Part shown: piece after piece, positions 51,299 through 60,323 of the stretch
Position numbering within the stretch: the stretch's first letter is position 1
Layout: each line of letters begins with the position of its first letter
From: XN24 sp035514535
GTDB taxonomy: Bacteria > Pseudomonadota > Gammaproteobacteria > Steroidobacterales > XN24
NCBI GenBank assembly: GCA_035514535.1
Contig: DATKAZ010000108.1
Location: forward strand, 1-64,000
Direction of reading: 5' to 3'
Length of the DNA stretch: 64,000 nt
Translations under genes and position numbers: made by a program
The notes under the pieces: model-generated
Told to the model about the DNA's origin: nothing
The model's database searches: none
The model's input: the letters and a program-made list of their open reading frames with translations, nothing else

Positions 51299-52336
51299 TT
51301 ATCGCCGCGGCGGGTCATTGATGAAAGCCTGGATGTGCGTCATTTGCGGGTTTGTGTACGAGGAAGCTGCAGGCGACCCCGAAGGCGGCCTCGCGCCCGG
51401 CACGAAGTGGGACGACGTCCCGCTCAGCTGGCGCTGCCCGGATTGCGGCGCGGGCAAGGAAGACTTCGAGATGATCGAGATCTGAACCCCCGGCAGGCAC
51501 CGCGCCAGCAGCGCCGGCACGCCCTCTGGGCCGACAAGGTGCAGGGCCCCGACGACCACCAGGCTGGTGCCGTCCTGCGCCAGCAGAGCCGTGATCCCGG
51601 GAAGCCAGGCGCGGTTCCGGCCGCTCACGATGCGGGTGTACAGGTGCTCGATGCCGTCGAAGTCCCGCTCGAGCTGCCGTTCGAGCGCGTCGATGTCGCC
51701 GGCTCGCCAGCGCGCCACGAGTTCGGCCGTTTCGGCCTCCAGGGACGGCAGTTCCTCGAGCGTCCTGAGGAACACCTCGCGTTGTGTCTCGGCGTCCAGG
51801 TCCTTGAATAGCCGCAGCTGGGCTTCGAGCGTCTCCAGGCCGGTCACGGGCTTGCCGTCCCGCGCCGCCCAGCCGGCCACCTGGAGGTCGACGCCGCGCG
51901 CCGGCTCGTATCCCGCCCGCGCGAGCGCGGCGGTCTGCAGCACCAGGGTCGCGAACCAGGGCTCCGCGGCCGCGACCGGACCGAGCTCGAGTCCCGCGGC
52001 GCTGGCGTGGGCCTCGGCACGGCGCCACTCTTCCGCGCTGAGCAGCTCGCCGACCGAGCCACCCGGCGAGACGGTGCCGACGCGCTGCAGCACCAGGGCC
52101 GCCGCCGCCGGTTCCAGTTCGCGGGGGTCGAGCTCCATGACGACGCGGTCCGCCCGCAGGTAAGCCGCGCGCACCGCTTCGGGCAGCGGCTGATCTTCGT
52201 CCCGGAGCACATGCACCGAGCCCAGCAGCATCACCGTGCTCGAGCCGTCGGCGCTCTGCAGCGACCACAGCGGGACGGCCGCCAGCGGCCCCGTGACCGA
52301 CCACAGGGCGAAAAGGACGATGCCGCGTGCGATCAA
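51299..52336 (-). CDS. TraB/GumN-family protein overlapping rubredoxin
   Basis: This 345-residue protein has a signal-peptide-like N-terminus (MIARGIVLFALWSVTGPLAAV) and the TraB/GumN fold: VMLLGSVHVLRDEDQPLP (GxxH), then VVMELDPRELEP, GVDLQVAGWAARDGKPVTGLET and VVVGALHLVGPEGVPALLA (second GxxH near the end). These proteins are suspected metalloproteases; the role here is unknown. The start TTG 52336 overlaps the aldolase-like stop as TTGA. The conserved domain ends near 51500, after which the frame runs about 60 more codons fully antisense through the rubredoxin gene. That tail is probably an accident of the lost stop. Confidence 0.8.
   Translation of the reverse strand: MIARGIVLFALWSVTGPLAAVPLWSLQSADGSSTVMLLGSVHVLRDEDQPLPEAVRAAYLRADRVVMELDPRELEPAAAALVLQRVGTVSPGGSVGELLSAEEWRRAEAHASAAGLELGPVAAAEPWFATLVLQTAALARAGYEPARGVDLQVAGWAARDGKPVTGLETLEAQLRLFKDLDAETQREVFLRTLEELPSLEAETAELVARWRAGDIDALERQLERDFDGIEHLYTRIVSGRNRAWLPGITALLAQDGTSLVVVGALHLVGPEGVPALLARCLPGVQISIISKSSLPAPQSGQRQLSGTSSHFVPGARPPSGSPAASSYTNPQMTHIQAFINDPPRR
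51321..51485 (+). CDS. rubA: Rubredoxin
   Basis: This 54-residue electron carrier holds one iron in four cysteines: CVIC (Cys6, Cys9) and CPDC (Cys39, Cys42), with the typical YEEAAGDPEGGLAPGTKWDDVP core. ATG 51321 gives the canonical MKAWMCVICGFVYEE. It is divergent from thiD and lies entirely inside the 3' end of the antisense TraB-family frame. Its partner (alkane hydroxylase, superoxide or NO-reducing system) is not in the window. Confidence 0.95.
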   Translation: MKAWMCVICGFVYEEAAGDPEGGLAPGTKWDDVPLSWRCPDCGAGKEDFEMIEI

Positions 52337-52926
52337 GAGCGGCGGGCCCTGGTGCCGGAGGCGGCGACGCGCGCCAGCCACGCGATGCGCGCCGAGGACT
52401 CCAGCGAGCAGGTCCACTTGTAGGCGAGGTCGAGGGTCGCGCCCGCCGCGTAGACGCCGTGCCCGCGCACGATGCAGATGCGGTGCTCCGCGAGGGCCGC
52501 GGCGACCTCGTCCGGGGAACGGGTTGGGTACTGTTCGGGCGGGATGTCCAGCACCGGGACCACGGGAAAATAATAGCGGCCCTCGAAATCGATGGCGCGG
52601 AAATCGCCTTTGGCGAGCGTCATCGCGATGCTGTACGGCCCGTGGCTGTGCAGCACGGCCGTCGCGTCCGGCCGGGCGCGATACACGGCGAGATGCAGCG
52701 GCGCGTCGAGCGAGGCGCCGGACGGTGCCGGCCGGTCGAGGCGGCAGGCCAGCAGGTCGTCCACGCCCAGGGTATCGGCGCAGCAGCCGGTCGGCGTGAC
52801 CCAGGCGATCTCGCCTTCGCGCAGCGACGCGTTGCCGCTGTGGGAGTCGTTGAGGCCGTATTGCCTGAGCCAGCCGTAACAGCGCACCAGCGCATGGCGC
52901 GCATCGCCCGGCGCGGCCCGGCTCAC
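52333..52926 (-). CDS. Class II aldolase/adducin-family protein
   Basis: This 197-residue protein matches class II aldolases: LNDSHSGNASLREGEIAWVTPTGC, then the zinc-binding HSHG in AVLHSHGPYSIAM, EGRYYFPVVPVLD, and the third histidine in IVRGHGVYAAGATLDLAYKW. The family includes fuculose- and ribulose-phosphate aldolases and methylthioribulose-phosphate dehydratase; the substrate is unresolved. GTG 52926 overlaps the cpdA stop as GTGA, and its own stop overlaps the TraB-family start as TTGA, so the three genes form one coupled operon. Confidence 0.85.
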   Translation of the reverse strand: MSRAAPGDARHALVRCYGWLRQYGLNDSHSGNASLREGEIAWVTPTGCCADTLGVDDLLACRLDRPAPSGASLDAPLHLAVYRARPDATAVLHSHGPYSIAMTLAKGDFRAIDFEGRYYFPVVPVLDIPPEQYPTRSPDEVAAALAEHRICIVRGHGVYAAGATLDLAYKWTCSLESSARIAWLARVAASGTRARRS

Positions 52927-53705
52927 GCCCCGAACCCCGGCGGCTTCGGCGCACGCTCGACACGGCTGACGATCCGTCCGTCCGGCAGGAGCTCCAGCCA
53001 GCGCCAGCCGGGACCGGCTGCCCGGTCCACGTCGGATTCCTGCACCTTGGGCATGAACTGGAAACAGGTCGACGGCGTGCCGAGCATGCGCACGCCGCGG
53101 CGCTGGCTCTCCTGTTCCTGGTGCACGTGCCCCCACAGGATGCAACGCACGCGCGCGCAGGCGTCGATGACGGCAAAGAAATCGTCGGCATTGTCGAGTC
53201 CGACCTTGTCCAGCCAGGAGCCCGTGGGCACCGGGTGGTGGTGCAGGACGACGAGCACATGGGGCTCGGTGTGCTGCTCCAGCGCCCGACCGAGGCGCTG
53301 CAACTCGTCCTGTGGCAGGCGGCCGCCGCCGCGGTCGCCGTCCCAGGTGGTAAGCATCACGAGACGCCAGCGGCCGAGCGCGTAGTCGCCGCAATAGTGG
53401 AAGGGGGGGCGGTCGAGCTCCGCGGCCATGTTGGCGGGATCGTCGTGATTGCCGGGAATGCAGTACACGGGCACGCTCGGCGTCGCGAGGATTTCCCGCA
53501 CATGGCGGTAGGATTCCGGGGAGCCGTCCTGCGACAGGTCGCCGGTGGCGAGGATGGCATCGGGCGGCGCACGGTCCGCGAGCGCGGCGGCGAGCGTCAG
53601 TTGGAGGGACTCACGCGTCGGCCAGCCCTTCACGTGGCCATCGGGCGCGCCGCGCAGGTGGCTGTCGGTGAGCTGGAGCAACCGCAGCGGACGGTCTGCG
53701 CCCAT
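52923..53705 (-). CDS. cpdA: 3',5'-cyclic-AMP phosphodiesterase CpdA-type metallophosphoesterase
   Basis: The 260-residue protein has the metallophosphoesterase set: LLQLTDSHLRG (first metal), AILATGDLSQDGS, YCIPGNHDDP (GNHD), VLVVLHHHPVP and LWGHVHQEQE (GHxH). The arrangement is that of CpdA/Icc, which hydrolyses cAMP and adjusts CRP signalling. Related class III phosphodiesterases can have other substrates. It begins at ATG 53705, heading the operon with the aldolase-like and TraB-family genes. Confidence 0.88.
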   Translation of the reverse strand: MGADRPLRLLQLTDSHLRGAPDGHVKGWPTRESLQLTLAAALADRAPPDAILATGDLSQDGSPESYRHVREILATPSVPVYCIPGNHDDPANMAAELDRPPFHYCGDYALGRWRLVMLTTWDGDRGGGRLPQDELQRLGRALEQHTEPHVLVVLHHHPVPTGSWLDKVGLDNADDFFAVIDACARVRCILWGHVHQEQESQRRGVRMLGTPSTCFQFMPKVQESDVDRAAGPGWRWLELLPDGRIVSRVERAPKPPGFGA

Positions 53706-53778
53706 GCCCTGTACCCCTTAGAATCCGCTGGAATCGCTAGTGTAACCAAACCACGATCGCCGCAATGGGATTTACCTC

Positions 53779-54441
53779 ATGTCCAATCGCAGCATCGCCC
53801 TCGACGGGCCGCTCTACGAATACCTGCTGTCCGCCTCGCTGCGCGAGCCGGCCGTGCTCGCGCGGCTGCGCGCCGAGACCGCGGCGCATCCGCGTGCGAA
53901 CATGCAGATCGCACCCGAGCAGGGGCAGTTCATGGCGTTGCTGGCGCGCCTGCTCGGGGCCACGCGGTGTATCGAGGTCGGCGTGTTCACCGGCTACAGC
54001 AGCCTGGCGGTAGCCCTGGCCATGCCCCCGACCGGGCGCATCGTCGCCTGCGACATCAGCGAGGAATACACCGCCGTGGCGCGCCGTTACTGGCAGGAAG
54101 CGGGCGTGGCCGGCAGGATCGACCTGCGGATCGCGCCGGCGCTCGAGACCCTCGACGGACTGCTCGCGGCGGGCGGCGCGGGGGCCTGGGACTTCGGTTT
54201 CATCGATGCCGACAAGGGCGCCTACCCGGATTACTACGAGCGCCTCCTCGAGCTGTTGCGCCCCGGCGGGCTGATCGCCGTGGACAACACGCTGTGGGAC
54301 GGCGCGGTCGCCGACCCCGACGACCAGCAGCCGGACACGGTGGCGATTCGCGCCTTCAACGAGAAGCTCAGGGACGACGCGCGCGTCGACCTGTCGCTCG
54401 TGCCGATCGGCGACGGCCTGACGCTCGCCAGGAAGCGCTGA
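53779..54441 (+). CDS. SAM-dependent O-methyltransferase (caffeoyl-CoA OMT family)
   Basis: The 220-residue protein is a Methyltransf_3 type: MQIAPEQGQFMALLARLLGATRCIEVGVFTGYSSLA holds the SAM loop, VACDISEEYTAVARRYW the ribose-binding acid, FIDADKGAYPDYYERLLELL the metal-binding aspartate, and IAVDNTLWDG the second metal site (Asp/Asn). These enzymes methylate vicinal hydroxyls; the substrate is unknown. It is followed by a GGGGACACTGC repeat and the convergent ahcY, which would recycle its S-adenosylhomocysteine product. Confidence 0.9.
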   Translation: MSNRSIALDGPLYEYLLSASLREPAVLARLRAETAAHPRANMQIAPEQGQFMALLARLLGATRCIEVGVFTGYSSLAVALAMPPTGRIVACDISEEYTAVARRYWQEAGVAGRIDLRIAPALETLDGLLAAGGAGAWDFGFIDADKGAYPDYYERLLELLRPGGLIAVDNTLWDGAVADPDDQQPDTVAIRAFNEKLRDDARVDLSLVPIGDGLTLARKR

Positions 54442-54444
54442 GAC

Positions 54445-54505
54445 GGGGACACTGCGAAGATGGGGACACTGCTTTTAAGCAGTGTCCCCTTCCTGCAGTG
54501 TCCCC
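54445..54505. repeat. Nested GGGGACACTGC palindrome between OMT gene and ahcY
   Basis: The inner hairpin has perfect 13-bp arms, 54462-54474 and 54477-54489 (GGGGACACTGCTT and its complement) with a two-base loop. An outer pair, 54445-54455 and 54495-54505 (GGGGACACTGC and complement), encloses it. The unit fills the gap, starting 4 bases after the OMT stop and ending 5 bases before the ahcY stop. Confidence 0.85.
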
Positions 54506-54509
54506 TACC

Positions 54510-55928
54510 TCAATAGCGGTAATGGTCCGGCTTGAACGGCCCGTTCTGGTCGACGCCGATGTATTTTGCCTGGTCCGGTCGCAGCTTCGTCAACTGCGCG
54601 CCGATCCGCCCCAGGTGCAGCCGCGCGACCTCCTCGTCGAGGTGCTTCGGGAGGACGTAGACCTTGTTGGCGTAACGGCCGTCATTGCCGAACAGCTCCA
54701 TCTGCGCCAGCACCTGGTTGGTGAAGCTGGCCGACATCACGAAGCTCGGGTGGCCGGTGGCGCAGCCCAGGTTCACGAGCCGGCCCTCGGCCAGCAGGAT
54801 GATGCGCTTGCCGTCCGGGAAGATCACGTGGTCGACCTGTGGCTTGATGTTCTCCCACGGGTAGTTCTTCAACCCGGCGACGTCGATCTCGTTGTCGAAA
54901 TGCCCGATGTTGCAGACGATGGCCTGGTTCTTCATCCGCAGCGCATGCTCGCGCGTGATGACGTGGTAATTGCCGGTGGCGGTGACGAAGATATCCGCCT
55001 TGTCGACGGCCTCGTCCATGGTCACCACGCGATAGCCCTCCATGCTCGCCTGCAGCGCGCAGATCGGGTCGATCTCGGTGACCCACACGGTCGCGCCCAG
55101 GCCGCGCAGCGACTGGGCACAGCCCTTGCCGACGTCGCCGTAACCTGCGATCACCGCGATCTTGCCGGCGATCATCACGTCGGTGGCGCGCTTGATGCCG
55201 TCGACGAGTGACTCGCGGCAGCCGTAGAGATTGTCGAACTTGCTCTTCGTGACCGAGTCGTTGACGTTGATCGCCGGGAACGGCAGGCGGCCGTCCTTCT
55301 CCATCTGGTACAGGCGGTGCACGCCCGTGGTCGTCTCTTCGGTGACGCCGAGGATGCTGTCCTGCACCTTCGTGTACCAGCCGGGACGGGTCTCGAGCCG
55401 GTGCCGGATGGCCTTGAACAGTGACTCCTCCTCCTCGCTGCCGGGGGCGTCGAGCACCGTGGGATCCTCCTCGGCGCGCGCGCCGAGCGTCACGGCCAGG
55501 GTCGCGTCGCCGCCGTCATCGAGGATCATGTTCGGCTCGCCGCCGTCGCCCCACTCGAGGATGCGGTGCGTGAACTCCCAGTACTCGTCCAGCGTCTCGC
55601 CCTTGTAGGCGAATACCGGCACGCCGGCCTTGGCGATGGCCGCCGCCGCGTGATCCTGCGTCGAGTAGATGTTGCAGGACGCCCAGCGCACCTCCGCGCC
55701 GAGTTCCAGGAGGGTCTCGATCAGCACGGCGGTCTGGATCGTCATGTGCAGGCTGCCGGCGACGCGCGCGCCCTTGAGCGGCTTGTCCTTGCCGTACTTG
55801 GCGCGCAGCGCCATAAGCCCCGGCATCTCGGTCTCGGCGATGGCGATTTCCTTGCGCCCCCAGTCGGCGAGGCCGAGATCGGCGACGTGAAAGTCCGGCT
55901 GGATTGCTTGTGCGGTCTGGCTGCTCAT
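54510..55928 (-). CDS. ahcY: S-adenosylhomocysteine hydrolase
   Basis: AhcY splits S-adenosylhomocysteine into adenosine and homocysteine, freeing methyltransferases from product inhibition. The 472-residue protein has DLGLADWGRKEIAIAETEMPGLMALR, GSLHMTIQTAVLIETLLELGAEVRWASCNIYSTQDHAAAA, the NAD site GYGDVGKGCAQSLRGLGA and the end LTKLRPDQAKYIGVDQNGPFKPDHYRY. It lies 47 bases behind metK on the same strand, and both are probably made from one transcript. Confidence 0.98.
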   Translation of the reverse strand: MSSQTAQAIQPDFHVADLGLADWGRKEIAIAETEMPGLMALRAKYGKDKPLKGARVAGSLHMTIQTAVLIETLLELGAEVRWASCNIYSTQDHAAAAIAKAGVPVFAYKGETLDEYWEFTHRILEWGDGGEPNMILDDGGDATLAVTLGARAEEDPTVLDAPGSEEEESLFKAIRHRLETRPGWYTKVQDSILGVTEETTTGVHRLYQMEKDGRLPFPAINVNDSVTKSKFDNLYGCRESLVDGIKRATDVMIAGKIAVIAGYGDVGKGCAQSLRGLGATVWVTEIDPICALQASMEGYRVVTMDEAVDKADIFVTATGNYHVITREHALRMKNQAIVCNIGHFDNEIDVAGLKNYPWENIKPQVDHVIFPDGKRIILLAEGRLVNLGCATGHPSFVMSASFTNQVLAQMELFGNDGRYANKVYVLPKHLDEEVARLHLGRIGAQLTKLRPDQAKYIGVDQNGPFKPDHYRY

Positions 55929-55975
55929 AGTGTCTCCGAATATTCTGCGGTCGCTGCGTGATGTGTTGCCAAGGC

Positions 55976-57130
55976 TCAGGCCTCGGCGCGCAGCAGGTCG
56001 GCTTTCTGGGTGGACTCCCAGGTGAAGTCCGGGTTGTCACGGCCGAAATGCCCGTAGGCGGCGGTGGCCTGGTAGATCGGCCGGATCAGGTCCAGCTCGA
56101 GGATGATGCCGTAGGGCGTGAGGTCGAAGTGCTCGCGCACCAGCGCGGTAAGGCGCTGGTTGGACACCTTGCCCGTGCCGAAGGTCTCGACAGAGATCGA
56201 CGTGGGCTCCGCGACGCCGATGGCGTAGGAAATCTGGATCTCGCAGCGCTCCGCAAGTCCGGCCGCGACGATGTTCTTCGCCACCCAGCGCGCCGCGTAG
56301 GCCGCCGAGCGGTCGACCTTGGACGGGTCCTTGCCCGAGAAGGCGCCGCCGCCGTGCCGGGCCATGCCGCCGTAGGTATCGACGATGATCTTGCGCCCCG
56401 TCAGGCCGCAGTCGCCGAGCGGTCCGCCGATGACGAAGCGACCCGTCGGGTTGATGTGAAAGCGCTTGCAGGAGTCCAGCCACTCGGCCGGGATCACCGG
56501 CTGGATGATGACTTCCATGACCGCTTCCTCGAGCTCCCGCTGGCCGATGTCCGGCGCGTGCTGGGTCGACAGCACTACGGCTTCGACACCCACCGGGCGA
56601 TTGTCCTCGTAGCGGAACGTGATCTGGCTTTTCGCATCCGGCCTGAGCCACGGGAGGGTGCCGTTCTTGCGCTCGATCGACTGGCGCTCCACGAGCTTGT
56701 GCGCATAGTGGATCGGGGCCGGCATCAGCGACTCGGTCTCGTTGGTGGCGTAGCCGAACATCAGGCCCTGGTCTCCCGCCCCCTGGAGGCGCGGGTCGCT
56801 GCGATCCACGCCCTGCGCGATGTCGGGCGTCTGCTTGCCGATCGCATTCAGCACGGCACAGGTCGCGCCGTCGAAGCCGAGCTCGGAACTGTTGTAGCCG
56901 ATGTCGAGGATCGTCCGGCGCGTGAGTTCCTCGAGGTCGACCCAAGCCGAGGTCGTGACCTCGCCGGCGATGATCGCCATGCCGGTCTTGACCATGGTCT
57001 CGACCGCCACCCTGGCCTTCGGATCCTTGCTCAGAATCGCGTCGAGGACGGCGTCGGAAACCTGGTCGGCGATCTTGTCAGGGTGGCCCTCCGAGACGGA
57101 CTCGGAGGTGAACAGGAAGTCGTTGGGCAT
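55976..57130 (-). CDS. metK: S-adenosylmethionine synthetase
   Basis: MetK makes SAM from methionine and ATP. The 384-residue protein has FLFTSESVSEGHPDKIADQ, GEVTTSAWVDLEELTR, the GAGDQGLMFGYATNETE loop, GGPLGDCGLTGRKIIVDTYGG and GGGAFSGKDPSKVDRSAAYAAR (phosphate loop). ATG 57130 is the family start. A TATACT on the minus strand (57172-57167) may be its -10. No SAM or SAH riboswitch is visible in the 161-base space shared with the divergent tkt. Confidence 0.98.
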   Translation of the reverse strand: MPNDFLFTSESVSEGHPDKIADQVSDAVLDAILSKDPKARVAVETMVKTGMAIIAGEVTTSAWVDLEELTRRTILDIGYNSSELGFDGATCAVLNAIGKQTPDIAQGVDRSDPRLQGAGDQGLMFGYATNETESLMPAPIHYAHKLVERQSIERKNGTLPWLRPDAKSQITFRYEDNRPVGVEAVVLSTQHAPDIGQRELEEAVMEVIIQPVIPAEWLDSCKRFHINPTGRFVIGGPLGDCGLTGRKIIVDTYGGMARHGGGAFSGKDPSKVDRSAAYAARWVAKNIVAAGLAERCEIQISYAIGVAEPTSISVETFGTGKVSNQRLTALVREHFDLTPYGIILELDLIRPIYQATAAYGHFGRDNPDFTWESTQKADLLRAEA

Positions 57131-57291
57131 GCGATGGCTACCGTAAGGGGGCGGAAAAGGTCCGATAGTATACCGATCTTGGGCCCGCCCGGCCTCTTTG
57201 CGAGCGGTTCCGTGCGCGGTCGCGGGGTTGCCGCTGCGGCGCGATTCGGCGAACATGCATTGTTTACCCGCAAGCCATTTCCGGAGCCGAG

Positions 57292-59286
57292 ATGCCCTCG
57301 CGCAGAGATCTCGCCAACGCCATTCGTGCGTTGAGCATGGACGCAGTTCAGCAGGCCAATTCCGGGCATCCGGGCATGCCCATGGGCATGGCGGACATCG
57401 CCCAGGTCCTGTGGAACGATTTCCTGCGGCACAACCCGGGCGACCCGCGCTGGCCGGACCGCGATCGCTTCGTCGTCTCGAACGGCCACGGCTCGATGCT
57501 GCTGTATTCCCTGCTGCATCTCTCCGGCTATCCGCTCTCCATGGACGAGATCCGCAATTTCAGGCAGTTCGGCTACCACACCGCGGGTCACCCCGAGTAC
57601 GAACCCGAGCTCGGCATCGAGACCACCACCGGGCCTTTGGGCCAGGGCCTCGCGAATGCCGTGGGGATGGCGATCGCCGAGCGCGCCCTCGCGGCCCGCT
57701 ACAACCGGCCCGGCTTCGAGGTCGTGGACCATCGCACCTGGGTGTTCACGGGCGACGGCTGCCTGATGGAAGGCATATCGCACGAGGTCTGCTCGCTGGC
57801 GGGGACCCTCGGGCTGGGCAAGCTGGTCGTCTTCTACGACGACAACGGGATTTCCATCGACGGCGAGGTCGAGGGCTGGTTCACGGACGACACGCCGGCC
57901 AGGTTCAGGGCCTATGGCTGGCACGTGGTCCCCGGGGTCGACGGGCACGACCCGGAGGCGGTGAAGGCCGCTATCGAGGTCGCGTGTGCCGAGACCGGGC
58001 GCCCGAGCCTGATCTGCTGCCGCACGATCATCGGCTGGGGCGCGCCGAACAAGCAGGGCACCGAGGCGACGCACGGCGCGGCGCTCGGCGCCGACGAGGT
58101 CGCGCGCACGCGGGAGAACATCGGCTGGCCGCATTCGCCGTTCGTGATTCCCGACGAGATTCGCGCTGCCTGGAATGCGCGTGAACCTGGCGCGGCGGCC
58201 CAGGCGGACTGGGATCGCCTGATGGCGTCCTACGCGAAGGAATATCCTGTGGAGAGCGCCGAGCTGGTGCGGCGCCTTGCCGGCGAACTGCCGGCAGACT
58301 GGGCGGCCGCGGCCGACGACGTGATCGCAAAGCTCGCCGCGGATGCCGGCAACGTTGCGACCCGCAAGGCCTCGGAACTGTCGCTGAACGGCTACGGGCC
58401 GCTGTTGCCGGAGCTGATCGGCGGGTCCGCGGACCTGAGCGGCTCCAACAACACGTTCTTCAAGGGCAGCCGGCGCATCGGCGCGGGCGACTTCGCCGGC
58501 AATTACCTGCACTTCGGCGTGCGCGAGTTCGGCATGACGGCGATCCTCAACGGGCTTGCGCTGCACGGCGGGTTCCGGCCCTACGGCGGCACCTTCCTGG
58601 TATTTTCGGACTACGCGCGCAACGCGGTGCGCATGGCGGCCCTGATGCGCCAGCCGATCACGCTGGTCTACACGCACGACTCGATCGGCCTCGGCGAGGA
58701 CGGGCCGACGCACCAGCCGATCGAGCACCTCGCGAGCCTCAGGCTGATTCCGAACCTGCGGGTCTGGCGGCCTTGCGACGCGGCAGAGAGCGCGGTCGCC
58801 TGGCGGGACGCGCTGGAGAGCACGACCACGCCGACCGCGCTGGCGCTGTCGCGCCAGAATCTGCCCGCCCAGGCGCGCGACGAGGCGCAGCTGGCGGCCA
58901 TCCGCCGCGGCGGCTACGTGCTGCACGAGCCGGCCGGCGAGCCGGTCGCGATCCTGATTGCGACCGGCTCCGAGGTCGGGCTCGCGGTCGAGGCGGCCGG
59001 GCTGCTGGCGGCGGAGGAGATCGCGGTGCGCGTCGTGTCCATGCCCTGCGTGGAGGCGTTCCGCGCGCAGGATGCGGCGTGGCGCGAAGCGGTCCTACCG
59101 GCGCGCATCACGGCGCGCCTCGCGGTGGAGGCCGGCGTGCCGGATCCCTGGGATGCATTCGTCGGTCCCGCCGGGGCCGTCATCGGCATGGAGCGGTTCG
59201 GCGAGTCCGCGCCCGCACCACGATTGTTCGAACATTTCGGCTTTACGCCCGAGGCCGTGGCTGCACGGCTCAGGACGTTGCTCTAG
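57292..59286 (+). CDS. tkt: Transketolase
   Basis: This 664-residue thiamine-diphosphate enzyme transfers two-carbon units in the pentose phosphate or Calvin cycle. It has RALSMDAVQQANSGHPGMPMGMADIA, TTTGPLGQGLANAVGMAIAER, the ThDP motif FTGDGCLMEGISHE, and in the second half REFGMTAILNGLALHGG with the catalytic glutamate, and LVYTHDSIGLGEDGPTHQPIEHL. A CCGGAG stands six bases before ATG 57292. It begins a tkt-gap-pgk-pyk unit. Confidence 0.97.
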   Translation: MPSRRDLANAIRALSMDAVQQANSGHPGMPMGMADIAQVLWNDFLRHNPGDPRWPDRDRFVVSNGHGSMLLYSLLHLSGYPLSMDEIRNFRQFGYHTAGHPEYEPELGIETTTGPLGQGLANAVGMAIAERALAARYNRPGFEVVDHRTWVFTGDGCLMEGISHEVCSLAGTLGLGKLVVFYDDNGISIDGEVEGWFTDDTPARFRAYGWHVVPGVDGHDPEAVKAAIEVACAETGRPSLICCRTIIGWGAPNKQGTEATHGAALGADEVARTRENIGWPHSPFVIPDEIRAAWNAREPGAAAQADWDRLMASYAKEYPVESAELVRRLAGELPADWAAAADDVIAKLAADAGNVATRKASELSLNGYGPLLPELIGGSADLSGSNNTFFKGSRRIGAGDFAGNYLHFGVREFGMTAILNGLALHGGFRPYGGTFLVFSDYARNAVRMAALMRQPITLVYTHDSIGLGEDGPTHQPIEHLASLRLIPNLRVWRPCDAAESAVAWRDALESTTTPTALALSRQNLPAQARDEAQLAAIRRGGYVLHEPAGEPVAILIATGSEVGLAVEAAGLLAAEEIAVRVVSMPCVEAFRAQDAAWREAVLPARITARLAVEAGVPDPWDAFVGPAGAVIGMERFGESAPAPRLFEHFGFTPEAVAARLRTLL

Positions 59287-59307
59287 TTTCGCTGCAAGGA
59301 GAACGAC

Positions 59308-60321
59308 ATGGCGATCAAGGTTGGCATCAACGGTTATGGCCGTATCGGCCGCAACATCCTCCGGGCCCTGTACGAGTCCGGGCGCACCGGTGAGATTTCC
59401 ATCGTCGCGATCAATGATCTCGGCGACGCGAATACCAATGCACACCTGACGCGCTATGACTCGGCGCACGGCAAGTTCGGCGCCGAGGTGGTGGTGGACG
59501 GCGACCACCTGGTCGTCAACGGCGACCGCATCCGCGTGCTCGCGGAGCGCAATCCCGCCAACCTGCCGTGGAAGGAGCTCGGCGTCGACGTCGTGCTCGA
59601 GTGCACCGGGCTGTTCACGACCAAGGAGAAAGCCTCTGCCCACCTGCAGGCCGGCGCGAAGAAGGTCATCATCTCCGCCCCCGGCGGCAAGGACGTCGAT
59701 GCGACCATCGTCTACGGCGTCAATCACGACACGCTCAAGAAGAGTCACGAGGTCATCTCCAACGCCTCGTGCACGACCAACTGCCTCGCGCCGCTGGTCC
59801 AGCCGCTGCACCAGGCGATCGGCGTTGTAAATGGCCTCATGACGACGATTCATGCCTACACCAACGACCAGGTGCTCACCGACGTGTTCCACTCGGACCT
59901 GCGGCGCGCACGCGCGGCGGCAGTGTCGATGATCCCGACCAAGACCGGCGCCGCGGCCGCCGTGGGCCTCGTCCTGCCGGAGCTTGCCGGCAAGCTCGAC
60001 GGCTTCGCGATCCGCGTGCCGACCATCAACGTGTCGATGGTCGATCTGACCTTCCAGGCCGCGCGCGACACGAACAAGGAAGAGATCGACCGGGTGCTCG
60101 AGGAAGCCTCGCAGGGTCGCCTGAAAAACATCCTCGGCGTTAATCGCGAGCCGCTGGTGTCGATCGATTTCAACCACGATCCGCGTTCCTCGGTATACGA
60201 GGCCTCGCTCACCCGCGTGGTCGACAGCCGCCTCGTCAAGGTGTGCTCCTGGTACGACAACGAGTGGGGCTTCTCGAACCGGATGCTGGACACGACCATC
60301 GCGCTGGTCGACGCGAAGTAA
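59308..60321 (+). CDS. gap: Glyceraldehyde-3-phosphate dehydrogenase
   Basis: The 337-residue enzyme has the Rossmann start VGINGYGRIGRNILRAL, the active-site loop SNASCTTNCLAPL with Cys155, HAYTNDQVLTD with the phosphate-binding region, and SWYDNEWGFSNRMLD. AINDLGD in place of the NADP-type Ala/Ser segment suggests mainly NAD use; this is inference. It lies 21 bases after tkt and three before pgk. Confidence 0.97.
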   Translation: MAIKVGINGYGRIGRNILRALYESGRTGEISIVAINDLGDANTNAHLTRYDSAHGKFGAEVVVDGDHLVVNGDRIRVLAERNPANLPWKELGVDVVLECTGLFTTKEKASAHLQAGAKKVIISAPGGKDVDATIVYGVNHDTLKKSHEVISNASCTTNCLAPLVQPLHQAIGVVNGLMTTIHAYTNDQVLTDVFHSDLRRARAAAVSMIPTKTGAAAAVGLVLPELAGKLDGFAIRVPTINVSMVDLTFQAARDTNKEEIDRVLEEASQGRLKNILGVNREPLVSIDFNHDPRSSVYEASLTRVVDSRLVKVCSWYDNEWGFSNRMLDTTIALVDAK

Positions 60322-60323
60322 GC

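Noticed and set aside
57131..57291. SAM or SAH riboswitch upstream of metK
   Set aside because: The 161 bases between metK and tkt show no recognisable conserved core of those riboswitches; only a TATACT box stands out.
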